Of a stretch of DNA of 64,000 nucleotides, positions 43,326 to 51,660 are shown one piece after another. Origin of the DNA: [Eubacterium] siraeum. GTDB lineage: Bacteria > Bacillota > Clostridia > Oscillospirales > Ruminococcaceae. A program made the position numbers and the translations under genes. The DNA lies in contig CP102281.1 in the NCBI GenBank assembly GCA_025150425.1, positions 1,984,001-2,048,000 on the forward strand. The letters run 5' to 3'. The notes below the pieces were generated by a model that saw only the letters and a list, made by a program, of their open reading frames with translations, did not search any database and had not been told where the DNA came from. Every line of letters begins with the position of its first letter. The first letter of the stretch is position 1.

Positions 43326-46300
43326 CTATCTGATTACAATATCGTCCATCAGTGCGTCCTTGACCGCCTTTGTTATCTGAGCCATTGTCAGAGCCGTACC
43401 GATAAGATTAACATTCGCCGTATTATTCCGTGTATTATTGTTGTTCACGATACTTTCAACGGTTTTTGAGCCGTCAGCCATAGCCGACATTATCTGCTGT
43501 ACGGTTTTCAGACTTTCGTTGATTGCGCTGATCTGATTGTTGTAACTTTTCTGCTCGCTTTCATACTTTGCGTTTGCGGCATCCTTACGAGCCTGTGCGT
43601 TTCTCTGCCAGTTCTTTTCTGCCTTATCATCGTACAATCCCTGTAACTTTTTCTCCATCTGCTCACGGGAGAATTCGTCAAGCTGACTGTATTTAAGCTG
43701 TGCTTTAACTTCGTTTATCTGCTTTTCAAGGTCGTTGTCCTCATTCAAACGCTTGCGGGCTTCGATTTCATCGTCAATCGCCTTTATCGTAGCGTCACGC
43801 AGTTCTTTCTTTGCTTCAAGTTCACGCTTTATGAGGGCTATCTTCTTGTCCGCTTCGGTTTTGTATGCCTCAGAAGCCTTTTTATATTCGTTGTCTGCAC
43901 TGCTTGTACTGCTCTTTTCGGACGAATTCCCGGTACTGCTGAAACTGCCAGCTTCCATATAGTTATCGAAGTTGTCATACATTGCCTTCAGTGCATCACG
44001 CTTGAGCCTTAGATCCTTTTTTGCTTCCCATTCCTGCTGATCGTAGTATGAGTTAATATTCGGTGTGCCGGACGTGCCGATCGTCGCATCGTACTCGGCT
44101 ATCTGTGATGCAAGCTTTGCCTTTGCAAGCTCTTTGTACGCTTCTGTATTCAGCTTTATCTTGCCTGTTTCGTTGTCAAGACTGATACACTGCGTATACC
44201 CTGCGTCTATAAGCTTCAGCATAGTGTCATAGGATATATTGCCGTTCTTCCCCTGCTCTGCGTAGGCGGAAGCCAGTTCGTTAAGATTCTTGACGAGTGT
44301 CGATGTGCTGTCGGCAAGTTCTTCGGTGGTTTTTATGTTATTGTTTTTGGTCTCGGTGTTTTCTTCGGTTTTCTTTGCTGATTTTTCAATTGAATCAGTT
44401 AATTCGTCAACAGAAACTTTGGCTTTTTCTATTTTCTGTGCTTCATCTTCATACTTAATCCATAAATCGTTGTAATTTTTATAGGCTTCCGTTGCTTCGA
44501 GATTTGCTTCTTTAAGCCTTGTTACAACATCTTTATAATAATCGGCTCGCTGACGAGCAGTTCCAGTTACTTGATCGTACAAATTAGCATCGCCAAAAAG
44601 CGGATAAGTTTTATATGCTCCTCTGCCTGTACCTTCGTGATCTTTGTGTGTGGCAATTGTTATTTTGCTCACGGCACTCATATCCTCGTCAGAATCTGCA
44701 CTGTGAACATCATCATAGTTTCGCTTTGCATCAGAGGACGCTAATTCATCGTAATACGATTGTGCTTTTGCTAATGCTAACTCTTTTTCCTGCCTTGTTG
44801 CTTCTTGCAGTTTTTCGATATTATCCTCATATTTTCCGTTTACGAGATCAAGCTTTTCAGCTGTAGTGCTGTACGTATCATTCAGCTGTTTTTGTAATGA
44901 CTGGAGTTCCTCTGTTTTCTCTGCCGCTGTGCCTGTGCTATTACTAATGGTCTTATAGCGTTCAAGCACATCTGATAGTTCATCTGCCTTGTCTTTCGCT
45001 CCGTTCGCCGAATCTTTCAATTCATCTATTGACTTTTTTGCATCATCCGATGCGGAAGTAAACGCAATTGTGTCAACCACTAATGTAGCTAACAACGAAG
45101 CCATAAGCACATACGGATTAGCCGCACCAGTTGCATTAAAAGCTTTTTGTTTGATTGTCGCAAGTTCTGTCGCAATGCCAAACTCTTTTATTCTCAAGAC
45201 CGTTGTGCTTATAATATTGCCAATTCCTATAGCGACCTTAAAAGTACCGAGAGCCACAGCCCCCGCTATTATTGCTTCCTTGAAGTCAAGCCCTACAGAG
45301 ATAGCCTGCTTCAGGAAAGCGATAAGGTTTTTCAGCATAACGCCTACTCCCTGCGCCCATCTATCGAGCGTTCCGTCCTTCTCCCATTCTGCTAAAAGAT
45401 CGGACGCTTCCTGCAGTGCCGACTTTACTTCTCCAAAAGCGCCCTCTCCCATTTTACGCATAAATTCGGACAGATTATCCAGCAAGGTACTGAGCATACC
45501 ACGCATAGTCTGTGACTGCTTTTCCATCATTCCCGCAAACTTTCCGTTGCCTGTTGTAAGCCCAGTTATAGCCTTGTTCAGATCGTCTATGCCGACCTTG
45601 CCTGCGGAAACCATCTTGGAAAATTCTTCGCCTGTCACGCCTATGCTTTCGGCAAGCGTTGTCTGAAGCGGTACACCTGCCTCCGTCATCTGCATAAGTT
45701 CTTCGCCTGTAACCTTGCCCTTTGCAAGCATCTGACCGTAGGCAAGCGTTATTCTGTCCATTTTTTCGGCATTACCGCGTGCGAGATCTCCGAGCTTTGT
45801 CATAGTATCGATAAGATTGCTTTCGTCCACGCCATAGCTCATCAGAAGCGAACCGCCGGAGATTACGTTTTCAAGCGTAAGCGGCGTTTTTGCGGCAAAG
45901 TCCCGCATTTTCTCTATCATTGCTGATGCTTTTGATGCAGAACCGAGCATAACTTCAAGCGAGGTTGTATACTGCTCCATTTCGTCATTCGAGCCTATCA
46001 GTAGTTCAAAAAGCTTTTTACTGCCGTAAGCCGCAATAAAGCCGGTTATCAGCGTTTTCATCTTTTTCATCTCATCGGAAACACCGGAAACACCTGCCTT
46101 CTGCTTTTTCAACTCGCTTGTGGTTTCTTTCAGCTCGGTTTTCAAGTCGATCTGTTCAGCTTTAAGTTGTGCAGCTCTGATGCGCGCCTTGTCAATCTCC
46201 TTTTCAAGCTCTGCCATCCGGGCTTTCTGTTCTTTTGTAACTGTGCCGTTTTCTTTCTCGGCTGTTTTCAGCTGATTGAGTTCTTTTTCGTACTCCTTAG

Positions 46301-46442
46301 CTTTTTTGTTTGTGTCTGCAACGGCTTGCTTATTGAGTTCAAGGGCTTTGTTAAGCTCGGTGAGCTGGGCTTTTATTTCCTGTACGCCCTTAGAAAATTT
46401 CGTACTGTTCGCACCGAAATTCGCAGTAAGTTCCTGTGCCAT
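43326..46442 (-). CDS. Phage tail tape measure protein
   Basis: 1038 residues, mostly helical. The N-terminal 130 form a long coiled coil rich in Lys, Glu and Ala. The TMP core follows with LGSASKASAMIEKMRDFAAKTPLTLENV and ALAYGQ-like blocks near residues 160-270, then hydrophobic segments around 395-460 and coiled coils to the end. It sets tail length and is ejected with the DNA. By length it predicts a tail of roughly 150 nm, by the usual rule of about 0.15 nm per residue. Its ATG overlaps the stop of the upstream gene by 1 nt. Confidence 0.93.
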   Translation of the reverse strand: MAQELTANFGANSTKFSKGVQEIKAQLTELNKALELNKQAVADTNKKAKEYEKELNQLKTAEKENGTVTKEQKARMAELEKEIDKARIRAAQLKAEQIDLKTELKETTSELKKQKAGVSGVSDEMKKMKTLITGFIAAYGSKKLFELLIGSNDEMEQYTTSLEVMLGSASKASAMIEKMRDFAAKTPLTLENVISGGSLLMSYGVDESNLIDTMTKLGDLARGNAEKMDRITLAYGQMLAKGKVTGEELMQMTEAGVPLQTTLAESIGVTGEEFSKMVSAGKVGIDDLNKAITGLTTGNGKFAGMMEKQSQTMRGMLSTLLDNLSEFMRKMGEGAFGEVKSALQEASDLLAEWEKDGTLDRWAQGVGVMLKNLIAFLKQAISVGLDFKEAIIAGAVALGTFKVAIGIGNIISTTVLRIKEFGIATELATIKQKAFNATGAANPYVLMASLLATLVVDTIAFTSASDDAKKSIDELKDSANGAKDKADELSDVLERYKTISNSTGTAAEKTEELQSLQKQLNDTYSTTAEKLDLVNGKYEDNIEKLQEATRQEKELALAKAQSYYDELASSDAKRNYDDVHSADSDEDMSAVSKITIATHKDHEGTGRGAYKTYPLFGDANLYDQVTGTARQRADYYKDVVTRLKEANLEATEAYKNYNDLWIKYEDEAQKIEKAKVSVDELTDSIEKSAKKTEENTETKNNNIKTTEELADSTSTLVKNLNELASAYAEQGKNGNISYDTMLKLIDAGYTQCISLDNETGKIKLNTEAYKELAKAKLASQIAEYDATIGTSGTPNINSYYDQQEWEAKKDLRLKRDALKAMYDNFDNYMEAGSFSSTGNSSEKSSTSSADNEYKKASEAYKTEADKKIALIKRELEAKKELRDATIKAIDDEIEARKRLNEDNDLEKQINEVKAQLKYSQLDEFSREQMEKKLQGLYDDKAEKNWQRNAQARKDAANAKYESEQKSYNNQISAINESLKTVQQIMSAMADGSKTVESIVNNNNTRNNTANVNLIGTALTMAQITKAVKDALMDDIVIR

Positions 46443-46939
46443 TATTTTTTACCTTCCTTTTCCCACAGTTCTTCTATTTCGTCACGGAAGCGGTTTTCCG
46501 CAAGCTCCGTGATTGCTTTCTTCTTTGATATAAGTGCCGCTCTGATGTGCGAGTATGACTGCACAGCGCCTATTTTTCTGCCAAGCTTATCCTTGCCGCC
46601 TTTCTTGCGGCTTTTCTTGCCCGGTCTGCCAAACTCGATAATTACGCTTTCAGGATGTGCTTTAATTGCGGCTGTATCATACCCGGCTTTTACCTTGTAC
46701 AGCTTGCCTGTTTTCGTTATCTGCTTTGACAACAGACCGCCGAGCTTTGTCGGAGATCCGTCTTTATTCGACCTGCCCTGCAGCATTCGCCGTTCTTCGT
46801 CTATCAATTCATCGCCGACTTCTTCAAGGATTTCGGGGATGATCTTGTTGTTCAGCTTGCTATCCATTTCATTTACTACTTGAATGAGATCTTTAAGGTC
46901 CATTCCGGACAAGTCAAGAGTGAATAAATCATCGGACAT
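46442..46939 (-). CDS. HK97 gp10-like head-tail protein
   Basis: 165 residues. A helical N-terminus (LKDLIQVVNEMDSKLNNK) is followed by the IEFGRPGKK segment and a basic loop, then a C-terminal helix, as in gp10-type tail-completion proteins. Such genes normally sit with the head-closure and tail-terminator genes at about 51 kb, but here the gene lies directly before the tape measure, after the large terminase and a cargo gene. It has a GAAAGGAG site. Assignment is by pattern and context. Confidence 0.6.
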   Translation of the reverse strand: MSDDLFTLDLSGMDLKDLIQVVNEMDSKLNNKIIPEILEEVGDELIDEERRMLQGRSNKDGSPTKLGGLLSKQITKTGKLYKVKAGYDTAAIKAHPESVIIEFGRPGKKSRKKGGKDKLGRKIGAVQSYSHIRAALISKKKAITELAENRFRDEIEELWEKEGKK

Positions 46940-46967
46940 TTTATCGCTCCTTTCAGAAATTTGGGTA

Positions 46968-46996
46968 TAAAAAATCCACCCCTTTCAGAGTGGATG
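46968..46996 (-). terminator. Terminator of the cargo gene
   Basis: On the minus strand ATCCAC pairs with GTGGAT around a 10-nt loop and is followed by TTTTTATACCC. It lies between the SHOCT-protein stop and the gp10-like gene. Confidence 0.75.
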
Positions 46997-47025
46997 ATTT
47001 ATTCAGTTTTGGGCTTAATCTCTCG

Positions 47026-47718
47026 TTATATTTCCATCAACTGCTTTTTCTTTGCATTATATTCTTCTTCGGTTATTGCGCCGTCATCAAGCAGTTTTTT
47101 GTACTTTGCTATCTCATCTGCCGCACTTATAGTTGAAGCAGGAGAGGCGTTTTTGCTTTCATTATCCGCAATCATAGCCGTAAACAAAGCACTGGCTTTT
47201 TCAGCACAATCCTTCATCGTGTTATATGTAAAAGAATCTGCTTTAGTTGCGGTGTTAATGAAGTTTATTCTTTCAAGCGTGCCGTCTTTCAGATACACAT
47301 TGATATATAGTGCCGTAACAACAGTTACCCGTTTTGCTGTTGAAGCTCCTGCCACTGCTCCAACACCGCCGAATAGCAATCCACCGGCAACAGCTCTTGA
47401 AAATGCGCCTTTTCCTTTGACGGTGTTGTCGTTTACGACAAGTTCATAATCAATCACTTCGCCGAAGTTATGAATTATAGGCTCACCAAAATAGTTCTTT
47501 ACCCACCAGACAGAATTATTTTTATCTACTTTAAGATCGCCCAATTCATCTGTGACTTTGTAACCACTTTCTTCAATATACTGTTTGTTTAATTTGCTAC
47601 GTTTTATTAAGTGATAAAAGCAATAGACACCAGCCGCACATATAAGCAGCATAATCAAAATAAGTATACCATTCGTGGTAGTGGTTGCGTAATCAGTAGT
47701 CAACAATTTCAAATACAT
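47026..47718 (-). CDS. Membrane-anchored SHOCT-domain protein, prophage cargo gene
   Basis: 230 residues. A hydrophobic segment at residues 15-40 anchors the protein. A middle part has a Gly-rich stretch (GGLLFGGVGAVAGAST) and beta-type segments. The last 30 residues are a SHOCT motif (IAKYKKLLDDGAITEEEYNAKKKQLM), a short helical pair often found at the C-terminus of membrane or stress proteins. The gene has its own perfect promoter, a strong ribosome site (AAAGGAGG) and its own terminator, so it can be expressed in the lysogen. This is the layout of a moron. A role in superinfection exclusion is possible but unproven. Confidence 0.75.
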   Translation of the reverse strand: MYLKLLTTDYATTTTNGILILIMLLICAAGVYCFYHLIKRSKLNKQYIEESGYKVTDELGDLKVDKNNSVWWVKNYFGEPIIHNFGEVIDYELVVNDNTVKGKGAFSRAVAGGLLFGGVGAVAGASTAKRVTVVTALYINVYLKDGTLERINFINTATKADSFTYNTMKDCAEKASALFTAMIADNESKNASPASTISAADEIAKYKKLLDDGAITEEEYNAKKKQLMEI

Positions 47719-47743
47719 AAGTATTTCCTCCTTTTCTGCCTAC

Positions 47744-47772
47744 ATTATACAGCAAGTGGAGAACATTGTCAA
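47744..47772 (-). promoter_or_regulatory. Perfect promoter of the cargo gene
   Basis: On the minus strand TTGACA, 17-bp spacer, TATAAT, both hexamers perfect. The -35 box overlaps the stop codon of the large terminase gene. Confidence 0.88.
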
Positions 47773-49430
47773 TATTGCACAAACACACCGCAATCGCCGT
47801 TGAGTATCTCCTGCTGAAGCAGATACACCGCATTTATCAGCGACACCACCATATCGACCTTGCCGGCAGAGCGCTTCTTATTGACGTACTTGTTCAGGTT
47901 CGTGTCCTCTGTACACCTTGCATTGCTGAAATTTATTTCAAGCAGTTCATTCTTTGCAAACACTATATTTCCCGTGAGTATCTGCTCCTTGAGCCACTTT
48001 GTCGGAGCGTGAAGCACGCTTGAATGCTGTCGTATCTCTACGCACTCTATCGGATCATCGGCGCTTTCGAGCTTCTGCACTGTGGAGAGCGCATTCCAAC
48101 GGTCGAAGCCGAGCTGAGATATTATAACGCCGTACTTTTCTTTCAGCGTCAGTATGTAATTCTCGACAAAGCCGTAATCTATGATATAATCGCCGCACGC
48201 AAAGCAATCACCGTTTGCGATATGCGTCTTGTAATTAACGTGTTCCTTTACCGATTTTTCCTCTACCTTTTCGGCAGGAACAAACGCTACCGATTTAACA
48301 TATATCTTGCCCTCGTGATAGCATATCATAGCGAGTGCCGTGTTATCCTCAGTCTGAGAGAGGTCAAGTCCGAGATAGACTATCTTCCCCCGCCAGAACT
48401 CGTCCGGTATCTCCTCCGAGCAGTTCTGCACGGATATAAGGTCAACATACCCTTCACTACCTATACCCTTATACTGAATGTTGCAGTGCTTGCATAGGAA
48501 GTTCTCACGCTTGTTTTCATACAGCACGGCAAGCTGACGGTTGTCTTTCAGTTCCGAAAACAAGTCCACATTATCGACAGCTACAGGGTTCGACTGATAC
48601 AGCACACTGTCGTTCATCCTCCAGTCGGGTACAAGCTCAATATCCGGCTCGTAAAGCAACGCAAAATATTTCTTGCCGGAGCTGTACACCCCGTCAAGCT
48701 GTTTCTTTGCTATGTCGATTTCATCCTTTAAGCCGTTATCATCATTCGGGTACTGTGTGGAAATAAGTATTCCGAGCTTGCTCTTAAGCGTGATCTGCGA
48801 AGAACGCATTGCTTCAACCGGATAGCCGTCCATAGCCCCGACTTCGTCGGCAAGGAACAGATGCGCAAGCTTACCGTCCAGCTTATCCTTACTGTACGCA
48901 AGCGGAGTGTACTCCGTATCACACATCAAGCATCTGATCTCGGACCGCATAACCTTGAAATGCTTTTCAAGCAGCGGAGAGGATTTTATGATTTTCTTGA
49001 TAGCTACTTTCAGCTCGCTCGACAGCTTTAAGTCGGGAGCTACAGAGAACAGACGGGAAAAGCGTGGCAATGTCAGCATACCGATGATGAATATTACCGC
49101 CGCTGTGAACGTCTTGTAGTTCTTACGGGCGATTTCAAGCAGTCCTGTGCTGTAATACAGCTTTCCGTCTGTTTTCGTGCAAAGCACCGCATAGATAAAA
49201 AGCAGGCTGTAATCTTCAAGCGATGAGTACATATCACGGCCTAAGTCCGGGTGCTGTATGGCTTTGAGCAATGCGGTTATCTTGTTCCATTCCTGAGCGT
49301 CTACATAACCGTCCTCGACAGCTTTCAGCCATTCGGCACACTGTTTTCTGACGTATCTGCCGACCTTACCGGAGCTGTCCTGCGATGCCCACACGGCATA
49401 TTTGTACGCACGGCTGTCTTTAATCGTCAT
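47769..49430 (-). CDS. Phage terminase large subunit
   Basis: About 553 residues. The ATPase half has a Walker A-like ARKNYKT near residue 105 and Walker B LFLADEVG near 195, with motif III ILISTQYPN after it. The nuclease half contains VYLGLDLSQTEDNTAL near 350 and a late DYGFVENYI, fitting RNase H-type acidic residues. It packages DNA into the prohead. The ATG at 49430 was chosen from GAGAGG 8 nt upstream; it overlaps the tail-chaperone gene by 11 nt. Its place inside the tail module, 6 kb from the small terminase, is unusual. Confidence 0.9.
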   Translation of the reverse strand: MTIKDSRAYKYAVWASQDSSGKVGRYVRKQCAEWLKAVEDGYVDAQEWNKITALLKAIQHPDLGRDMYSSLEDYSLLFIYAVLCTKTDGKLYYSTGLLEIARKNYKTFTAAVIFIIGMLTLPRFSRLFSVAPDLKLSSELKVAIKKIIKSSPLLEKHFKVMRSEIRCLMCDTEYTPLAYSKDKLDGKLAHLFLADEVGAMDGYPVEAMRSSQITLKSKLGILISTQYPNDDNGLKDEIDIAKKQLDGVYSSGKKYFALLYEPDIELVPDWRMNDSVLYQSNPVAVDNVDLFSELKDNRQLAVLYENKRENFLCKHCNIQYKGIGSEGYVDLISVQNCSEEIPDEFWRGKIVYLGLDLSQTEDNTALAMICYHEGKIYVKSVAFVPAEKVEEKSVKEHVNYKTHIANGDCFACGDYIIDYGFVENYILTLKEKYGVIISQLGFDRWNALSTVQKLESADDPIECVEIRQHSSVLHAPTKWLKEQILTGNIVFAKNELLEINFSNARCTEDTNLNKYVNKKRSAGKVDMVVSLINAVYLLQQEILNGDCGVFVQY

Positions 49431-49902
49431 ATTGTACAAACCTCTCAGTCGGGGCTTTGTACCCCATAAACGTTGCGTAGTCGTTCCATCTGTCCGTTAT
49501 TTCGTACAGCGTGGAATATGTGAATTCGTTCTCCGTCCGTCCCATAATATCTATAAACAGACTGCGGAGCTTCTTGAAGTCGGGCTTTTCTTCTGTCGGC
49601 TTACTCCCCACTATCGGCGCAGGAAGTGCGGCGGTCGTAGCGGCAAGCACCCTGTCCTGCAGGTATTCCTGCGACAATTCCTTTATCATATATGCCACTA
49701 TCTCGGAACGTTTTACAGGGTCGGCTCCCAGTTCATCAAAGCAACACCTGAGCCCCGCTCTGATGTAGTCAAGCGGCAGAGGAAATGTCAGTTCAAACGG
49801 GCTGATGCCCTTTTCTTCCGCTTCTATAAACGCTTTTATGTCATATCGCAGATATAAAGTATCTGTGATGTAAATTTTCTTGTTTAAAAGTTCTGTGAAC
49901 AC
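49420..49902 (-). CDS. Probable tail assembly chaperone
   Basis: 160 residues, helical and acidic, starting with the strand pattern FTELLNKKIYITDTLYLRYDIKAFIEAEE and containing a second helical half with KLRSLFIDIMGRTENEF. Position right after the major tail protein and size match the G-type tail chaperones that coat the tape measure during assembly. The usual slippery frameshift to a longer GT form is not evident; instead the overlapping downstream frame belongs to the large terminase. Family match is by position and general features. Confidence 0.6.
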   Translation of the reverse strand: MFTELLNKKIYITDTLYLRYDIKAFIEAEEKGISPFELTFPLPLDYIRAGLRCCFDELGADPVKRSEIVAYMIKELSQEYLQDRVLAATTAALPAPIVGSKPTEEKPDFKKLRSLFIDIMGRTENEFTYSTLYEITDRWNDYATFMGYKAPTERFVQYDD

Positions 49903-49965
49903 ATCGAATCTCCTTTATAGATAATTTTCGGGGCAGTTTCCTGCCCCGTCATATCTGTACTTTTT

Positions 49966-50577
49966 TTACGCTGAAGCTACAATAACGCCCGAAGCGGTCG
50001 CAAACCATGCGTCAATGCTTGCCTTGTCTGTAACGGGATCAAGACCCTTTACACAGTACATATCAACGCCTGTGTTGATAAGCGCCTTGTAGTTTGCCTG
50101 CAGTGCAAGGCTGTTGAATGTTACGCCGTTCTCATCAGTCGTCTGTACGTTCTCGCCCTGTGAAGTGAACTTGCACTTGGGGAACTTATACAGGTTTATC
50201 TTGCCGTCTGATGTCATAGTGCTGTAGATGCACATTACATCGGGTACGACATCATCCTTACCGCTTTCAAGTACGCCTGTTGACGTATTTACCTTTGCAC
50301 CGAAAAGTGCCACCTCGTCAGCGGAGTTTGTGTTCACAATTGTTACGTCAAGCGTACCGCCTGCCTTAGCTACATAGCTGTCGACCTGAACACCGCTCGC
50401 ATACTGCGATGCGCTGTTCATCTTAGGAGTGTATTTTGTTGTGATAAGTATGTCCTTGATCTCGGTCACATCACCGTATGCCAGTGTATCGGCATTATCC
50501 GTTGTCAGCGGTGCATACGCAAAACGCTTGGTGCATACAGCAGACTTACGATCTGTACCCTGTATTACTTTTGCCAT
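49966..50577 (-). CDS. Major tail tube protein (phi13 family)
   Basis: 203 residues. It begins MAKVIQGTDRKSAVCTKR and shows the beta-rich pattern of phi13-type major tail proteins, with LAYGDVTEIKDILITTKYTP, a VDSYVAKAGGTLDVTIVN segment and KCKFTSQGENVQTTDENGVTF. It polymerises into the tail tube. No Ig-like C-terminal extension is present. It follows the tail-terminator gene by 2 nt. Confidence 0.88.
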   Translation of the reverse strand: MAKVIQGTDRKSAVCTKRFAYAPLTTDNADTLAYGDVTEIKDILITTKYTPKMNSASQYASGVQVDSYVAKAGGTLDVTIVNTNSADEVALFGAKVNTSTGVLESGKDDVVPDVMCIYSTMTSDGKINLYKFPKCKFTSQGENVQTTDENGVTFNSLALQANYKALINTGVDMYCVKGLDPVTDKASIDAWFATASGVIVASA

Positions 50578-50579
50578 AG

Positions 50580-50924
50580 TTATGTCCTTTCCTCATAGAG
50601 CGTAAACTCCATGACTAAAATTTTTCTGTTGGGATAAACATCAAACTGCGACAGATCGGTAGTGCCGGTAAATACACCGCCTGCATTCTCTATCGCCGCC
50701 TGCGTTTTGTCATACAGCTCAATGTCTGCCTGCGGCGAAAATACGCTCACAGACAACGCATACTGCCGTATATTTGCCCTGCCGGAGCTGTAGAACGTAT
50801 CTCTGTACGATAAATTGTACACTGCATACTTCTCCGGCTCTTCGCCGTCCTCAAATTCGGGCATATAGCTGTAAAAATGCTCAAATACCGCCGAGAGTGC
50901 CGAATCAATCTTTTCTGTTATCAT
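50580..50924 (-). CDS. Probable tail terminator/completion protein
   Basis: 114 residues. Its ITEKIDSALSAVF start, central ALSVSVFSPQADIELYD and late FDVYPNRKILVMEFTLYEE give an alpha-beta pattern seen in minor tail or tail-terminator proteins that cap the tail tube. It lies between the head-closure and major tail genes with 2-nt gaps, the usual order. Confidence 0.65.
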   Translation of the reverse strand: MITEKIDSALSAVFEHFYSYMPEFEDGEEPEKYAVYNLSYRDTFYSSGRANIRQYALSVSVFSPQADIELYDKTQAAIENAGGVFTGTTDLSQFDVYPNRKILVMEFTLYEERT

Positions 50925-50926
50925 TG

Positions 50927-51220
50927 TCAGCCTCCTCTCGCCAGTATCAGCTTTATATGCAGGTCGCTGTCGGCCGCTCCGGTTGTTTCGACGTGATACC
51001 GCTTGCCGTCAATCTGTACGACAGACTGACCGCTGTATTCACGTCTCCAAATATACACCGTAAGTTCCGACTTGTATCCTGCCGTTTCGGCGGCATATTT
51101 TGCCGTTACGCCAGGCTCGGAAACCTTTGCGTATACGGTCTTTACCGCCCTGTCTGCTTTGCCCTGCGAGCCGTTTTTCTGCTCGGAGGATATGAGCGTG
51201 ATTTTTCTGTTAAATGTCAT
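50927..51220 (-). CDS. Head closure/head-tail joining protein
   Basis: About 97 residues, all-beta, with VKTVYAKVSEPG, ELTVYIWRREYSG and VQIDGKRYHVETT, as in SPP1 gp16-like head-closure proteins. The ATG at 51218-51220 has GGAG 9 nt upstream and overlaps the connector stop (51210); an in-frame ATG lies 6 nt earlier. Confidence 0.7.
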   Translation of the reverse strand: MTFNRKITLISSEQKNGSQGKADRAVKTVYAKVSEPGVTAKYAAETAGYKSELTVYIWRREYSGQSVVQIDGKRYHVETTGAADSDLHIKLILARGG

Positions 51221-51515
51221 TCTCATTCACTCCGTTCAGCAGATTTACGCTGTGCAGGGCGAGTATCTGAGCGGTCACGGGGTTCTGTGACGCTCTGTCG
51301 GACGAGAAGTCACGAGAGGAATACATATCGTTTATAAGTACTAAGTAAGCCACCGTGATGTCTTCATATTCGTCTATTTTCGCATCGTCAAGCCCCGTAT
51401 AGCCCTTGATATAGGATTTTGCCGCTCCGGCACAGATTTCAAGCATTCCGTCCTCGTCATCACTGACACCGCAGAATGCCTTAATCTTTGCGCTTGTTAC
51501 CTCGCTTAGTTTCAC
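51210..51515 (-). CDS. Head-tail connector (gp6/gp15 type)
   Basis: 101 residues, helical. EVTSAKIKAFCGVSDDED, CAGAAKSYIKGYTGL and ITVAYLVLINDMYSSRD match the small adaptor family that binds the portal ring (HK97 gp6 or SPP1 gp15 type). It overlaps genes on both sides: 35 nt with the small gene before it and 11-17 nt with the head-closure gene. Confidence 0.8.
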   Translation of the reverse strand: MKLSEVTSAKIKAFCGVSDDEDGMLEICAGAAKSYIKGYTGLDDAKIDEYEDITVAYLVLINDMYSSRDFSSDRASQNPVTAQILALHSVNLLNGVNENDI

Positions 51516-51654
51516 TTTTCTCCTCCTTGTCCACAGGCACTATGTACCCGCAGGAGAGCAGGTCGTTCAGCACAGGACCGGCGGGAAGCTCACGCTCCTC
51601 GCCCTTTGCCATACTGACGGTGCCTGAAAAGTTGGTCGTTGCCTTTACTGTCAT
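51481..51654 (-). CDS. Small phage protein between capsid and connector
   Basis: 57 residues, easily missed. The ATG at 51652-51654 lies 7 nt after the capsid stop, and its AGGAGG site is within the last capsid codons. It begins MTVKATTNFSGTVSMAKGEE, contains an ELPAGPVLNDLLSCGYI stretch and ends with a basic tail. Small proteins with this opening occur after the capsid gene in related prophages. The function is unknown. Confidence 0.7.
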   Translation of the reverse strand: MTVKATTNFSGTVSMAKGEERELPAGPVLNDLLSCGYIVPVDKEEKSETKRGNKRKD

Positions 51655-51660
51655 AGGTTA

